Shown here one piece after another: positions 63,782-64,000 of a DNA stretch of 64,000 nt (position 1 is its first letter; the number at the start of each line of letters is the position of its first letter). The translations under genes and the position numbers were made by a program. Origin of the DNA: Aliivibrio_A kagoshimensis. GTDB taxonomy: Bacteria > Pseudomonadota > Gammaproteobacteria > Enterobacterales > Vibrionaceae. The stretch is taken from NCBI RefSeq assembly GCF_050337105.1, contig NZ_JAKJSQ010000004.1, positions 110,986-174,985 on the forward strand, read 5' to 3'. The notes beneath the pieces were generated by a model that made no database searches, was not told the origin of the DNA, and worked only from the letters and a program-made list of their open reading frames with translations.

Positions 63782-64000
63782 CATACTCTCAATGTGTGAC
63801 TGACTTTGGATCAATTATCCGTTTTTAATCTTGATTAGCAACTGTCTAATGCGATTAATAGTTTGTCATTAAACGAAGGCTTACCGCTATTAAAGTGTCG
63901 AAATTATTTACAACACCGCTCTCTATCTTTCACCACACCACAATTTAACAACTTGTTTATATTGATATATTTATCATGGTATGAAACATGCTAGTAATAC

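Overview
The window looks like chromosomal DNA of a Vibrio or close relative (Vibrionaceae). This rests on recognisable proteins (SpeG, Cdd, PurT, exonuclease I, LrgA/LrgB, PpiB, a 1383-residue fused formate dehydrogenase), on moderately AT-rich sequence with Vibrio-like codon use, and on a syp-type biofilm polysaccharide locus. I saw no rRNA, tRNA, CRISPR array, insertion sequence, integrase or phage gene.

Layout. (1) 1-8364: a truncated AcoR/DhaR-type sigma-54 activator diverges from a complete glycerol ABC uptake operon (glpSTPQUV-glpK), with a good sigma-54 promoter between them. (2) 8389-10038: a FapA/DUF342 protein. (3) 10491-17006, minus strand: a sugar (probably glucose/mannose) ABC importer gtsABCD and a GtrS/GltR-like two-component system, the arrangement known from Pseudomonas glucose uptake. 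(4) 17206-36738: a mixed housekeeping and accessory stretch with an NYN nuclease, three diguanylate cyclases with different sensor modules, a Sel1 protein, the fused formate dehydrogenase, a Nudix-PAP2 fusion with a damaged PAP2 active site, three GNAT acetyltransferases including SpeG, an orphan ParA, MurQ, a stand-alone TfoX C-terminal domain, PpiB, and a DMT exporter divergent from an Lrp-like regulator. (5) 36846-41757: xonA, lrgA-lrgB, cdd with a class II CRP promoter, and purT with a perfect PurR box. (6) 41890-63131: a 21-kb polysaccharide locus. (7) 63134-63781: thiopurine methyltransferase, convergent with and 2 bp from the end of the locus.

The polysaccharide locus is the main attraction. 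By family and order the genes match the Vibrio fischeri syp genes H, I, J, K, L, N, O, P, Q, R followed by A, B, C, D, F, G. The block is therefore circularly permuted (H-R before A-G), and I find no sypE or sypM. Sugar transfer, flipping (Wzx), polymerisation/ligation, chain-length control and export (a six-SLBB outer-membrane protein) are all present, together with a hybrid kinase (SypF) and a sigma-54 activator (SypG). I located five -24/-12 promoters with exact 12-bp G-to-G spacing, one before each transcription unit. Sites resembling the SypG-binding element lie 76-94 bp upstream of four of them, and the best one is embedded in a Rho-independent terminator. The activator encoded last in the locus probably drives the whole locus.

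All functional statements come from reading motifs and from memory of the families; no search was run. Start codons were moved from the longest open frame where a ribosome binding site or family length favoured it, and each such choice is stated.
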